Shown: positions 1 to 15,491 of the stretch, piece after piece
How the letters are laid out: each line of letters begins with the position of its first letter
Position numbering within the stretch: the stretch's first letter is position 1
From: Gyromitra esculenta
Taxonomy: Eukaryota > Ascomycota > Pezizomycetes > Pezizales > Discinaceae
Assembly: GCA_038503075.1 (NCBI GenBank)
Contig: JBCAML010000002.1
Location: 2,046,001 to 2,110,000, forward strand
Reading direction: 5' to 3'
DNA: 64,000 bases
Notes under the pieces: model-generated
Database searches by the model: none
The model's input: only the letters and a program-made list of their open reading frames with translations
Told to the model about the DNA's origin: nothing
Translations under genes and position numbers: made by a program

Positions 1-391
1 ACGGTGAAGAACCTCTGAGGGACTGCTTACACTCGGCCTGCAGCTGCCTCAAGGGGTCACTCAAGACAACCACTTTCCTTCCAGCAGCTTTCAGCGGGTT
101 TGCAAGTCCATCCACCAACTCCTGAACGTCCCCTCCAAGGTTGTTTGTCACAAATACGAGTTTAAGGCTTTGGTGACCAGCGAGAGAGGCAGCAAGATCC
201 TTGACTGGAGCAGCGGTCCCGATACCGTATTTGGCGGGTTGAACGAAAAGATTACGAGCGTACGAGATGAAAGAGATGAAGATTACCGGGAGGAGAAAAG
301 CACGGAAGAAGGTTGAAAAGAAGCGCCGAACAAAGATGATTTTGGCATTCTTCTTATGAAGAGTAAATATCTGACGGAAGAGTGCAGCCAT
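1..391 (-). CDS. ABC transporter, A-family (fungal), N-terminal part, cut by window edge
   Basis: The reading frame starts at ATG 391 and stays open to base 1, so about 130 residues are visible and the rest lies outside the window. The start MAALFRQIFTLHKKN, then a basic stretch and a long hydrophobic segment (FFRAFLLPVIFISFISYA), followed by a soluble part with KYGIGTAAPV and VFVTNNLGGDVQELVDGL, is the layout of fungal ABCA-type exporters: a cytosolic N-terminus, TM1, then a large extracytoplasmic loop. In the family the protein pumps lipids or drugs across a membrane; the substrate cannot be told here. No ATP-binding cassette is in view, so the family call rests on the N-terminal pattern alone. 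No intron is visible in this part. Confidence 0.72.
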   Translation of the reverse strand, partial: MAALFRQIFTLHKKNAKIIFVRRFFSTFFRAFLLPVIFISFISYARNLFVQPAKYGIGTAAPVKDLAASLAGHQSLKLVFVTNNLGGDVQELVDGLANPLKAAGRKVVVLSDPLRQLQAECKQSLRGSSP

Positions 392-3300
392 GGTGGCGCC
401 AGATCAGATAGTGAAAGAGTGACAGCCCGTGACTAATGGGGTTGTAGTGGAGGATATATCTGAATTAAAGACTGGATTATATAAAGACCCTTGCTGAACT
501 AGAGGAGACGAGGGTCAGGCGGGAGCGACCAAGATATATAGCAAAAACTAACTAATTATGTAAAAAAAGGATGGTGATATCCTAGCCTCGTTGTTGGGTC
601 GTAAGGCGCACGAGAGGATGTAGGCGCTGGTCTTGCTGACGCAGTCCTCGACGGGCAAGACAGCAGCCTCTGCGGGCGAACAAGATATGAGAAGGCTAGG
701 AGAGAAAAGAGAGATGAAGATCAACAAGTAGGGATGTGAAACGACAACATTGGCAAGCGGAAGTGGCTCCGTCAATGAGGCGATGTAGCGAAGCCTTGGA
801 ATTATAGCGAACCCGAATTGGATGGATGAATGGTGGATGATTGGACGTTGGTGGGGTTGGGGTAGTTAGTTAGAGAGTGGTTAGACTGGGTATGATGAAT
901 AGGGAATCCAAGTCCTCGAGGGAGTCGTGATTTACCCGATATTTCTATCTGGATCTCTGGATCACACTCCCGCTGTCAATTTATTTCTTTAACCTCCCCT
1001 GCACTTATACCCTTTCCGTAACCTAACTAGGTACGTATCGTGCCTCTCCAACTCAACGATGGACCCTGAAAATAAAACACGAGGGAATCGCGAGGGCCGT
1101 TTCTGAACATCCCAGTACATCTCCTAACTGGGGAAGAGCGGATCCTGAAGCATCAACTGTTGCATCTCGCCCAAAGAAATTTTGAGTTAACCGAAGCCGT
1201 CCCCGAATTAACGGTTGAGAGTCGTACAAGGCTGTGCACCTCTCTTTCCACCAAAGTGCACAACCTGCTTTGTTCGAGGTGGGTTCGCAGCATTACGCGT
1301 TCACTTGGGCATTTCCATCGTGTCTTATCGTTCGAAAACGCCGCAACACCACGCAACTCTTCTTTTCCTCTTTGTTAAAATCCTCCGGCTTGACACCAAA
1401 TCACTGATTAGTGAAACCAGGTTAAGGTTAACTCCAAAGTTATCGAGAGCTTTTTTAGGTACCCGAGTGCCCAGGGGAGTGGGTCAACCAAAAAGTCTAA
1501 AATACCATTCAGCCTTAAAGAGACTCAAGCCAGACAAGGTCTCGGCAAGGCAACCGAACCCTCCTCCTTTTGTCAAACCTCGTACTCGCTAAAATCTACT
1601 CCATGCATTATGTATGCACACAGGTTCTAAAGTTCATAGGTGTGAGACCTTCTCTGACCGTTATGTTCGGGAATCTCATGTGGCAGGTAGCGAGCTGTTG
1701 ATTACGCGCGTCGGCAGCAGATGTCTATATTACATTTTGGAACAATTCATCTATCTGGACGCTATTTTCAGTTCGTCACGTTCTACAACCCGCTGAAGAC
1801 GCGGACAGTATCGTGAAGACCCACGTTTGCATGTCGTCGCACCCCCATCCCGGCTCTCAGCATCACTTATTTGACTCACCAACCCTATTAGCTATAAAAT
1901 TCTTAAGATAATGTAACCGCTATAGCACCATCTATAAACCCTGGACCGAATTACAAGCATAACGATGCCCTAAATGCTCGATTATCCCATACTTACGATG
2001 ATCCAGCTGAATTAACTCTTTGCACTCGAAATACTCAGGAGCTTCTGCAGAGAATCTTGGCATATCTCGTTGTCTGAGGGAGATCGGCCTTGGCCTATGA
2101 CTGCCTTCATCATGATCATTGGCTGCTACCCAGTAAAATTCACTGCTGTGCTACACCCGAATAAACTTTGCGCTCAATGAACTTTTTATAGGAAAATCCC
2201 ATCCACTCGAGCTTACCAGCGAAAAGTACCCTTATTCGTTGACTCATGGTGGCTTCACTAAGCGCCAATCAGTGTTGAAGCCCTAACCCCGATCAGATGC
2301 ATCGATTGTGCCTTGGCTCATCTCCAAAGTTCAGGATCCAGAAGAAAAAAAAAAATCAATTGCAAGTGCTATGGCGAGACAAGCTCCTGATCGACACGGT
2401 ACTGAAGAAGAAGAGTAGGGTATTCTTCATACAAAATTTCATATGGCTTGGTACGGCCATGCCGATAACAGCGGCTTCAGGTGTAGTGGCTGAGCACCGA
2501 ATCCGCCGTGCTGCTATCCGGTGCGGGCTCTGTTCCGTTAGATGGTCTTCGGTGCATTATCGTATCCCCTAACAATATCCCTTTGCCGGTCTTCTGACGC
2601 TCACGCTTTGATAAGCTTATTTCTTTTTCTAGTAGTCCGTCTCGATTACGTCTATTGCCTTGAAAGCGAATACGGGTAAGGCAGTGCGAGCAGCTTCAGC
2701 ATTGCCCAGTCCGTTACTGAGTAGAAACAACAGATATACTACTAAATTAACTGATAGAAAAGAGGCCATCCAATTCTACTTTGATAGTTATAAGATACAG
2801 CGTCAGCGAATGAAGTCACGAAATATCACTCATCTCTAAATCATGATGTTAAAATCGATGCTCGCTCACTCTCGGTTTTAGGCCACCGACCGTCATCACC
2901 TGCAAATTGATATCTAGAGCCTTGAAAAACGTGCATCTGGCCTAATATCGCCTAACGGACCTGCGTGGACTAAAAATCCCATATTCGAGGCGTAGTTTGA
3001 CTGCCTTACTTCAGGCATAGGCCCAAGCCACAGCATATTTTTACCGCGCCACAAGATCTGCTCTCCTTCCACTGGTGGATGAAACGGTTTTGCTTGAACC
3101 TCTGAGTTATTACTTTCGGACCAGTCGTTCCTCATGATCGTTTCTTGTTCCGGCATGAACTCTTTACCTACCAATGATCTACAGCTGCCTTGTATTTCCT
3201 CTCCTCGTGTGATTAATAGCATTTAGGGGTCAACTTTAACCGCTCTGTTAGCTTTGAAGGTTAGCAAAAGCGCATCACCTATCTCGACTCCTAATATACA

Positions 3301-4536
3301 GACCTAAGCATGAGACACTTCCCTGGGGAAAAAACCCCTCCCGAAAAGAAAGGGGTTATGGTGAGCAGCGTATTGTTAGACGTTCAAATCTGTTTTGACA
3401 AGGATGGTATCTTAGACACCCACAGCTCCAAGGGGTTTCGTATAACCCATTGAATAAGATCAAATAGACTCACTAGTAAGCTGATACGAGTTGGAGCCTG
3501 GTGTTGGAGTGGTAGTCTAGGAACGCCAAGACCTAAGGCTGATTTGAAAGAAACGACTTACGATTGGCTGATTGATATTTCTGGAAACCAAGGATAGAGA
3601 TGCGTTCTCTACAAGAAACGTCAACACGGGTAATTGGTATGGGAATTTTTTAATTTGCTTTGGGCTACTTCTTAGTGAGGCGTTTCTACATAAACCTAAG
3701 CTCTAAAGTAGAACCAGTTAATTTCGACACCCTCGAGAATGGGTCTAGACAAAGCCAGTGGAATCTTTCTCTAAATCTGGCCTAGACAGGTATACAATTT
3801 TCAGGGGGGAGGGAAGTGGGGTAAAGCAGTACAAGTGCTCTCTAGGTGTTTCAAGCCGGCGGTTTTTCGTGGTTATCCGTTATTAGGACGCGGGAAGAGC
3901 TCCGTTAGAGATCCTTAGATGGTACTGATATTGCATGATCCTAAAACATATATTGCCCATTATGGTGAGTGAATTCCTGAGATATGCAGCAGAAGCTTGA
4001 ACGTCGGTGGGTGAATATCCCTGCAGTGCAGGACTAAAACTTGTGAGGTCGTTATCTGCCTAGACACGTAAGCTTAAATTCGGGTTCGCGCTGTGCGAGA
4101 CCACGAGAGTAGAGAAGCGTGGCCGATGTTAATATCAGAATAAACCTTGTCTTACGCGGCCTCACCCCCGTGCGAAGTTGTATTCGGCATCGGTTCGATG
4201 TGCCAGCGAGTGAGATCCTGTGAATGCATACGGGCCTTGGCAGATCGTTGGGGCATGAATGGGCTTGCAATTCTTAATTCGTGTTGTGCTAGCCTCAGTA
4301 AAGCTTCCTAGACATGTTTGCTTGATTGATCCATGAGAAATTTGCGTATATAACTGCTCATACAGGCTCTTTGCCACCTACCTACGTGTCACGGTACCTA
4401 TTGGGAGCCGAACTTGCGCTTGACCATGATGCAGGATAAGGCATAGGATCCCCTAGATAGTATATTGATTCTGCAATCGTTATTTGAAGTCTGTGCTAAT
4501 AATATGAACAAAACGTATTGTGACATTTCCATCACA
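392..4536. other. Gene-free tract of 4.1 kb
   Basis: The first few hundred bases are the promoter and 5' leader of the ABC transporter. Beyond that I find only short open frames on both strands without recognisable domains, splice-consistent continuation or codon pattern. A 102-codon ATG frame at 2914-3222 (minus) is the longest on the minus strand and resembles no family I know. No terminal repeats or tRNA were seen. Confidence 0.6.
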
Positions 4537-7211
<2,675 letters not shown>

Positions 7212-9222
7212 ATGGCGCCGACAGAATCACAGGAAGATGATATACCTACTCCAAGAGAAGTGAAAGGTTGGAGGCTATTCACAATTGCCTTTTTGGCATG
7301 TATGGGAGCTTGTATGTTTGGATATAACTTAGGGGTCATCGGAGGTGAGTGGTATATCGTTTCCTACCCATTGTCTAATGGGATGCACACCCAACATTTA
7401 CAGTTATTTTCTAGGATGTATCACACTCCCCAATTTTCATACGGACTTCAACCTCCCAGAGACAGGGACGCCAGAGTACAACTATATTGTGGCAAATATC
7501 GTATCGAGTTTTCAAGGGGGAACAATTTTCGGAGCTCTATTAGGCTACCCCTTGACTGAGAGATTTGGGCGGATACCAACTTTACGAATTGCAGCACTGA
7601 TTTTCATCGTCGGTTCCGCAATGCAAGTAAGCCTGATCTAAATAACTTTATCTATGCCTAGGGCTAGGCTAATTCCTGCCAAGACTTGGGCGAACGGATC
7701 CTTGGGCCTCATGTATGCTGGCCGTTTGATCGCTGGTCTCGGAATTGGCGGGACATCTCTCCTTATCCCACTTTACCTCTCCGAAATCTCTCCACCTTCA
7801 ATCCGCGGGTTTCTGGTCGGAATGCACGAAATCCTAAATCAAATTTCTTCGTGTGGAGGTTTCTGGGTAAACTATGGAACCCTACCATTATCTGGATCAA
7901 ATCAATGGCGGATTCCGCTAGCCATTCAACTTTTGCCTGGTGGTCTGCTATTTCTAGCCTGCTTTATCATTCCGGAATCACCTAGATGGCTCATTAAGAA
8001 GGAACGATTTGAGCAGGCTGGTATAATTTTGAGTAGGATTAGAAACCTCCCATTAGAACATGAATATCTTCGGCATGAATTCATTACTATGAAACATCAG
8101 GCAGAAGTGGAAAAGTCAGCAGGGATTCAAGCTAATGCCAATGAAAAGGGTCTAAACCGGATTTTTGGGCCGGGGGACCTGAAGAGACTTGGTGTTGGTG
8201 TCTTGATGATGGTCGCGCAACAGCTTACGGGTATTAATGCCATGAATTACTATTCTGTTTGTGTTCACTATTCGTTGTTTCTCCTAGTCGTTCGGCGTCA
8301 CACATGTATTAACTCTGACTTCTCTTCCTAGCCAGCGATTTTCAAAAGCATAGGATTTTCTGGGACCAACGTCGGATTATTCGCAACTGGTATATATGCA
8401 ATCGTCAAATCAATAGCAACGTTATTGTCTCTAGCATTCTTTATTGACCGTGCCGGTCGACGAAAACTCTTGATCATTGGAGCTACCGGGGCGTCATTGG
8501 CGATGTGGTATATCGGCGCATACATAATCGCCGCCAAAGTCGATCCTAATAATCCACAGGACAAGTCTACCGCGGCTTGGGTAGGTATTATAAGCGTTTA
8601 TATATATGCTGTAAGCTTCTGAATTTCCGGGGTGGAAAAGGAATCAACCTAACTATATCCTCCTTTACAGATGTTCTTTTCGATAGCTTGGAATGGTAAA
8701 AACTCATCGTCATCAACCAATCAAGTTATTTCTGTTAACTGACTTTGGAATTTTAGCAATCCCTTGGATATGTAAGTAATTCACAGCGTGGATCACGCCC
8801 ATTATCGGAACGTTACTTATAAAACACAGATTGCTCTGAGATTTTCCCGGGACGAATCCGAGCCCTCTGCGTTTCAATTACAACCGCTACTCAATGGCTA
8901 GGGTAGGTTATTACAACCCCTCTCTCGCTCAATAATGATCAAGTCTTGTTAACGTTACCTCTTTGATAGACAATTTGTCATAGCACGTGCAACCCCGTAC
9001 ATGATCTCGAATATTGGTGGCGGAACATACATGTTCTTTGCCGCGAGCATGATAGTAATTATATTCTGGGTGTATTTCTTCATTCCTGAGACGAAGGGTA
9101 GAACGCTAGAGAGCATGGATGAGTTATTCGGAGTAGATAGGGGGGCTACGGTTGTTACGGTTTCCGAGGTGCTTAATGAAAAGAAAAGAGCAGACGAGGA
9201 TGGTGCATTAGAAGTTGTGTAG
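7212..9222 (+). CDS. MFS sugar porter, quinate/hexose type
   Basis: Eight exons (7212-7344, 7415-7626, 7684-8256, 8332-8610, 8671-8695, 8757-8771, 8830-8902, 8970-9222) give 520 residues with twelve predicted membrane helices. Signatures of the sugar porter family are all present: GYNLGVIGG in TM1, ERFGRIPTLR between TM2 and TM3, YAGRLIAGLGIGG, PESPRWLIKK after TM6, QQLTGINAMNYYSP in TM7, DRAGRRKLL between TM8 and TM9, and PETKGRTLESMDELF at the end. The loop text PLYLSEISPPSIRGFLVG and VNYGTLP is most like quinate permeases, but the substrate may equally be a hexose. It would import a sugar or quinate by proton symport at the plasma membrane. Two exons are very small (25 and 15 nt); the 15-nt exon encodes part of NAIPWIYCSEIFP. 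Confidence 0.93.
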
Positions 9223-11275
9223 TTTAGATTTATACCTGGTAGCATTACGAGGATATGAGAAGTGGTATCAAGTTGAAGAGTTAGGTTAATGCAAGAGATG
9301 ATATATTAAATTTATATGTAAGTGGTAGGGCGTTTGCGTAGACTCATTTTATTCCCTACTGCTATTGGCTGCCGTGCACCGTAGGAGCTGTGCGAGAGAG
9401 TCTAGGGGCTGGACATGAGACCAAGTTTGTGGATTGAAAAAACTTCAGATTCGCTTCTGTAGTACTAACTACATATTGGAGTTTCTTGAATATCGTCCAT
9501 CTACTGGCTTCATTTTATACATGGGCCTGCCGATGTTCAAAGATAATCTATTTATAAATCGGCTAGCCAATCTGTAAAGTGAGCTGATTCATTTTAAAAC
9601 GGGCATTCTTGAAATATTGGTCGGGACATGTATATAGCGACCCAATCGGTATTTAAGCTCCTCTCTCCTTCGTATCTGCAGCTGTAAGCAGAGATATTCG
9701 TCCCGCGTGATCGCGATTGCAATTGGTTGTTTTACTGTTATCAGGTGCCAGCTAATACCCACAGTTATACGGTTTTATAGATACTAGGTAAAGTATCTTG
9801 TTAGGTATCTATTTCTGGATTGATTTGTACAAAAGACTTTGTTTTGGGATTTTGGGATACCGCGACGATATGCAATCTTATACGCAAAAGGCTATGTTAC
9901 AAGAGTTAAATTTATTTTATGTCTCCGCATTCTAACACCTCAACACAGAAAATGGGCCAGGGTTTTGCACGATTAACTAGTCTTTTGGATTGAGGTGACA
10001 AAGAGCCGGGCCACAGGGCTAGGCAGATCTCCATCGATCCATCTTAGATTGTGAAATGTAGTGCATATGGGTAAGATCAACCGGATACTAGGGTTATAAA
10101 AGTAAGATGGATCTAGAAAGGGCAATCTCACGTCTGATCATGAGAGATTAGACTTAGCTGATTTAGGATCAATTGCAAGGGCGCTCGGATACGATGACGG
10201 ATCGAAAATCTGTCTTCGCATCACGGTCATATAGATGAACTATTCTGTGATTCGGGAGATATCACCGATACCATACGTTTTTAGCAAGATACTCGTCTTG
10301 TGAGAATCCACTGCAGTGTAACTAGCTGCAGCATATAACTAGGTTTAACTGATTCCTTGGGACTGCATATATATGCCACTGTTAGCTGATTCCTACTGTA
10401 GTACACTAGCTGCATGCAAGGTATGTATGGGCTTGGCAAGAGTTAGTGCCAGGGGTTCTCGTGATCATGGAAAGAGCTATTCTGATATATCTGTGCTCAA
10501 CCTAAACTCCAATTCATGAGCTTAACTTTTGAGTCTAGCAATTTCTATTACCCAATATGACAAAAGTACCTAGGATATAGACACCGATGACTATAGTTCT
10601 AAGTGCTTATAATTATATCCCAATTTTTTTATAGAGAAACCTCAAAGCAGAATTGAGTATATCCGATCTAGATCCACGTATCACCTACATTCCAATAATT
10701 ACTCAAATCTTACCTATAGTTAGATGTAGCTATAGTCTTTCTGGGTTTAAACTCTACTATTTGCCTACTGCATCTCCGGAATCAAAGGCATCTGGGTTTG
10801 TGTTGATGGGCTGGCCGACTGGGTTATATACCTGTACCCCGGCTGCTGAAAGACGTGTCAACGTTTTTTTTGTACCACCTCGCTTCAAGATTTCGTATTC
10901 TCCGGCTGACCTCACTTTAAAAGTGTCCTAAAATAGAATGTCGACCTCGTTTATTAAAGTTCTGCACACCTGAATGGCTACTGGTAGCGAAATTTCTACT
11001 TACCGGAATATAGGACCGATTCTCTCCCATGTTCGTGCAAGCAATACGGAGGGGCCTCAACTTACCGCGTACCGTGACTTATGCGTACATGTACGACGGT
11101 TGGCCGAAAAACTCAAAGACCATAGGCTAATTTATGGATAATATTTTTCATGCTTGGGAAATCCTTAGTATTTAAAAGAGAGCAGAGAACGTGCGATCTA
11201 TTTGTCTTCGCACTCTACCGTGTTAGTATTCTGCGACCGATATCAACTGCTATCACAGTCAAGCAAATTTGTACC
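9223..11275. other. Gene-free AT-rich tract of 2 kb
   Basis: It contains the 3' end region of the sugar porter and the promoter of the CBM1 gene. Between them I see only short frames without family resemblance, such as a 92-codon one at 10653-10931 in AT-rich context. No transposon termini were found. Confidence 0.5.
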
Positions 11276-12252
11276 ATGCAGCTTTTCTCGGCCCTTTTGG
11301 CCGTTCAGGTCCTATTCATCCACTATACTAGTGCCCAGCAATCTGCTTGGGGCCAATGTAAGTTTCCCCCCTCTTTAGCGGGCTATAATAGATATACAGC
11401 TAACAATTGGGATGAAAAGGCGGTGGCATAAACTGGAATGGGCCAGTGACATGTGTTTCCGGATACTACTGTAACTCCATAAACGCATATTATTCGCAGT
11501 GTATTCCCGGAACTTCATCCTCGAGTTCGAGTTTGTCACGTTCATCGTCAAGTTGTAGTTACAGCATTTGTGAGGATTACATTAACAGCTGTGGGATGAC
11601 CTATGGTGGATGTTACTTGGCTGGGGCTTGTGGAGGCGCGGTTCCTACTTTTACAGCTCCGAAATGCCCATCAACCTCACCGGGAGGCACATCTAGCTGC
11701 AGTGCTAATATATGCTGGGATGGTATCAATAGTTGTGGTCAGACTTATGGAGGATGTTATTGCGCAGGAACAACTCCCACATTCACACCCCCTCCGTGCC
11801 CATCTGCATCACCAACAATCACAGTTGTCTCGATAACAACCATCACTCCACCTCCCCTTACATCAATTACTAGCTATAGCACCCATTGCAACTACATGCG
11901 CTGCGAAGATTACATCAACTCATGTGGGAAAACTTATGGTGGATGCTTTTTGGACCCGGCTTGCGGAGGGACAATTCCTACTTTCACAATTCCCGATTGC
12001 CCAAACACTGTCACCACCGTTCCATCTGGATGTCCCTTTACCGAGTGTGCATACGTATCCAATCCTTGTGGTCCCTCTATTAGAACCTGTTTTCTCGCTA
12101 GCGCATGCGGAGGGAGTACACCAGGCCCTAGAACATCGACTTGTGCCCCTAGCAGCAGTACTTCTACTCTGACATTCACAACATCTACTACCACTCCAAA
12201 AAGCACTACGACAACGACTACCTTCACGACGCCAGCTATAACGGCAATCTGA
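11276..12252 (+). CDS. Secreted CBM1 protein with four Cys-rich modules
   Basis: Two exons (11276-11357, 11420-12252) give 304 residues. Residues 1-20 are a signal peptide (MQLFSALLAVQVLFIHYTSA). Next comes a complete CBM1 cellulose-binding domain, from QQSAWGQCGGINWNGP to GYYCNSINAYYSQC, with its four cysteines and aromatic face; it is only complete when the 62-nt intron is removed. A Ser-rich linker leads to four modules of about 40 residues built on Cx4CxDxINxCGxxYGGC and ending PTFTxPxCP: three close copies and one diverged last copy. A Thr-rich tail ends the protein. It is expected to be exported, probably glycosylated, and to bind cellulose. No catalytic domain is visible, so the modules could be adhesive, protective or an unknown binding fold. 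Confidence 0.88.
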
Positions 12253-12991
12253 GGTCTGTTCTTGAAAAATAGTGCCCTAGGATGAAACACTTCGCTTACG
12301 TTTTCTGAATATCTAGGAACTAAAAAGCGTATATGTACTGGTTTCGGGATGTTACATGAGGAAGCCTACTGCATAGGCTCGGAATCTTCACTACAAGGAA
12401 TAATGTACTCAAGCCGAATACTATTTTTATTGCTCTAGTACTAGTCCCACTCTGTGCTTGTACTCCTCTTTCCTCTATGTTTTCATGTGACAAGTTGCAT
12501 CACCTGGCCGTTGGACTAAATCGAGATCTCTGATCACCCAAGTACAAACGGTAAAATTATAGACGGTGCGAGTTTAGAGGATATTCTTAACGGTAATTGA
12601 GAGTGATGTGCACGTGTAGATGTGTCCTTCCGTATATTAACACAAGGGAGACCGTTCCACCTTACTCCAGCCCGGTTAGTAGATCAGTAAAACGCAGAAA
12701 GTTTCTCGTGGGTAAAATTAGTTTTCCTATTAGATAGCTATAGTAGCTAATCTAAATTAACCAACCTCTCACATAGTCACAAACACAATATATATACTAG
12801 ATACACGTGCGCTCGTGTTTTGATACTTGGCCGTTAGCAGAGAAATTAGGAAACTCAACCAGTATTAGCCACTATATATATACCTATAGCTACGTTTCTT
12901 GGCCTTAAATAAGAGTAAACCTTAAAGTACTTCTTAATTACATACATAATCTATACATCTATGTTTATAATATGGACAGTAATAAACTTTC
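12253..12991. other. Intergenic region between converging genes
   Basis: This is 3' flanking DNA of the CBM1 gene (plus) and the membrane protein gene (minus), which converge. It is AT-rich, with no coding frame or RNA gene seen. Confidence 0.5.
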
Positions 12992-13981
12992 TTAAATTCT
13001 CGTAGTTTCATCGTCCCACCACTCTCTTTCCTGTTTCAGCTTCTTCTGAACCCACGGAATGGTCCATAACGCCATAATTGCAGCCCAAACGAAGGGAAAA
13101 CTCCAACCTATGTTGAACAATTTTCTTCGTCAGCCACAAACACCCTTACATCAAAATTTATAAAGTGAACTTACCAAATCCATACGCAATATATTCTGGC
13201 ACCGTCCATATAACAGCACTTGTAGCTGCGCCCGCCAATGTTGCCCCAATCCCCCATACGAGCGTCAACTGCCAGATCATCTCTCTAAAAATTTCACTAG
13301 CTTCATATCTCGCCTTTATAGCTGCCCTATACTCCCTGCCGCCTCCCCCATCAACTGCTATAATATCCTCAATGATAGTAAATAGTGCCGGTGGTGCATA
13401 TTCTCCCTTTGCTACTGAAGACATCCTGCAGGGCGTCTTCCAATTGTTCCTGCTCGCATAGCATGAAAATATAAATTGTGGACCACATTGGATCAGAAGT
13501 ACCGTAGGAGACATTGCTAAAACTCTTAAGAGCGGTGGAGAGACGGATGTTCCGAATGAGATAAGTGCGGTGACTACGACGAAGCCAATGAAGAATTGTA
13601 TCTGATAGAAGTCGAGGCTAAATCGAGAAGTACTTCCAAGAGGTCTGTATTGGGGGGATTTACGAAGGAGCCGAAACATTCGGAAGGTGAATTGAAAGAA
13701 ACTGAAGAAACCGAAGACAGAGTTTGATATTCCTAAACCTGATAAAAGTTCAGTGAGGAACCCGGATAGTATAATAAAACGGGCAAAATACTCCGAGAAT
13801 CGTTCAGTTTTGCGCCAAACTTAAGGATGAAAAACAACGATAGAGGAAGGACACATGAGTCCAAAAGAATGAATGCCCAAGCGATTGTAATCGCAATTTT
13901 TCTAGTCCAAAGTGAATAAGGAAGTTTCGGTAAAGGTGCTCTCAGTTCTCTCGATTCCAGGGCCACAGGTCTTAGTTCCAT
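12992..13981 (-). CDS. Multi-pass integral membrane protein of a fungus-specific family
   Basis: Three exons (13981-13792, 13738-13175, 13107-12992) give 289 residues starting MELRPVALESREL. About six or seven hydrophobic helices are visible. The phrases FILLDSCVLPLSLFFILKFG, FSLDFYQIQFFIGFVVV, IIEDIIAVDGGGGREYR, RYEASEIFREM and GFGWSFPFVWAAIMA are those of a widespread family of uncharacterised Pezizomycotina membrane proteins whose members share the IIEDVVAVDG and RYEAS motifs. The C-terminus is cytosolic-looking and charged (KKLKQEREWWDDE). Function is unknown; I recognise only the family. The two introns are 53 and 67 nt with good branch sites. Confidence 0.85.
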
Positions 13982-14839
13982 CACTGACGGCAACGGTTTC
14001 CCAGTCCCAATTTTTAACGTTGATGAGGACAGTGTTGTTACAACCGTTATCTGCGAGGATAATGGTCCTCCATCAACATCTAACGAGAAATATCAGTCCT
14101 GAACCTCACACCCTATACTAATATGTGCTCAGTAAATTTATGACTTACCACTACCACCGTTTTGAAAAGGGACTGTTCTATCTTCCCGCATCTACTTGAA
14201 TCGTATCACGGTCGATTTCGACTGTGGCAAAGAAGCTCTATGTGGATGGAAGGAATCTACGATCTTTATAAAATGTACATGTGAGATCAACAGGTTGGGA
14301 AGGTTGGCCATCCTCGTAATCTGAATCAGATAAATCTTAAGGCTTAGCTATAATACTTGCGCAGACTATATGTATTGACTCCTTTCCGACCAAGCTGACG
14401 CTTTCCGCTGATTCCTGTGGTCACTGTTGGATTAAAGGGGTTGTAGGAGGTTCCGGTAACTGTAGCTGAAACCTGTGTAGTAATCAGCGGTACCAGGACA
14501 TAACCAATGATAGATTTCATTTAAGGATACAGACTAGCCTTACCGAACGAGTAGGCAGGGTTTAGGCATTCACGTTTCTTAAGGTAGCGGCCAGGTTACA
14601 CGAGATTCGCCAAAATTCCGCCGCCTCCGAAGCTTATACTTGCATATCTTCCCGGATTATTGATATTTCAAACAAACGCGTAGATATTCGTTTAGATCCA
14701 TAGGTTAACTTCGGAAAATGTGGCATAAAATGACATCCGCAGCTCCCGACTGGTCACAGACCATGAAGCACCAATATGAGACAGAATGCCGCATAGTTAC
14801 ATGTATGTTCATGGTCATCATGAGCGACTAGGCGCATTA
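13982..14839. other. Intergenic region
   Basis: Upstream DNA of the minus-strand membrane protein gene up to the MITE. Nothing coding or structured was recognised. Confidence 0.45.
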
Positions 14840-15022
14840 CAGTCGCACCTCGTTATGCCGGACGCCCAGAATCCAGTGGATCCCGTACGGGATAGCAAAT
14901 TTTCCTAAAGAATCCGGGACAGCAAATTTATTTTGCAGTAGAAAAAATGTTTTGTCAGGGCATTTTGTACGGGACAGCAAGGGATTTGGCATACTAAGTT
15001 CCGGCATAGCGAGGTGCGACTG
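14840..15022. mobile_element. MITE, Tc1/mariner-pogo type, with TA target duplication
   Basis: The 183-bp element starts CAGTCGCACCTCGTTATGCC and ends with the inverted copy GGCATAGCGAGGTGCGACTG, giving terminal inverted repeats of about 23 bp with a single mismatch. A TA dinucleotide sits directly outside each end (14838-14839 and 15023-15024), the target duplication of Tc1/mariner and pogo/Fot1 elements. The interior is non-coding and carries three copies of an ACGGGA(T/C)AGCAA-like phrase. It must have been moved by a transposase encoded elsewhere. The near-perfect termini suggest a fairly young insertion. Confidence 0.88.
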
Positions 15023-15491
15023 TAATTGGTAGCATGGTAAACCAAGCTCGGGCGCACGCAGCAGCAAAACATGTATTCAAATTCTTTGATCCTAATCCCA
15101 AAAAGCTGCCTATACGGGATTTCCAACCTTGCCCAATGAAAATCATATATGTATACAGCTGATCCTTAGAACTCTCCGTCATGCACAATCCCTTTGCGTG
15201 CCCTTCCATCTTCCAAGTTACTCCGAAAACCCATTGATATGACGTTTCGGCCTTGATTATAAAGGGTTGGAAGAGGCTCTGACAGGAAACTCGAAAAGCA
15301 GCACAAGTAAAGGAGAGCAAGAAAGAATCAACAGGAATAGCAAGCGCAATTATATCCCAAAATATTCATAAAATGACAAGGAGTTAGAGAGACAGTGTGG
15401 TCTGTGAGGTTGCTTCGTACATTACACTGAGCACAGGGATATCGATCCGATGAAATGAATTGCTTGTCTCATACCCGAAAAATAAAATATA
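15023..15491. other. Intergenic region downstream of CorA-like pseudogene
   Basis: Non-coding DNA between the MITE and the decayed gene. No ATG-started frame with recognisable content. Confidence 0.4.

Noticed and set aside
2914..3222. 102-codon minus-strand frame
   Set aside because: It has an ATG but no homology signal, no splicing partners and sits in a gene-free tract; chance cannot be excluded.
10653..10931. 92-codon plus-strand frame
   Set aside because: AT-rich surroundings and no recognised motif.
11358..11419. Apparent stop inside the CBM1 domain
   Set aside because: Removal of a 62-nt intron joins WGQ to CGGINWNGP and restores all four cysteines.
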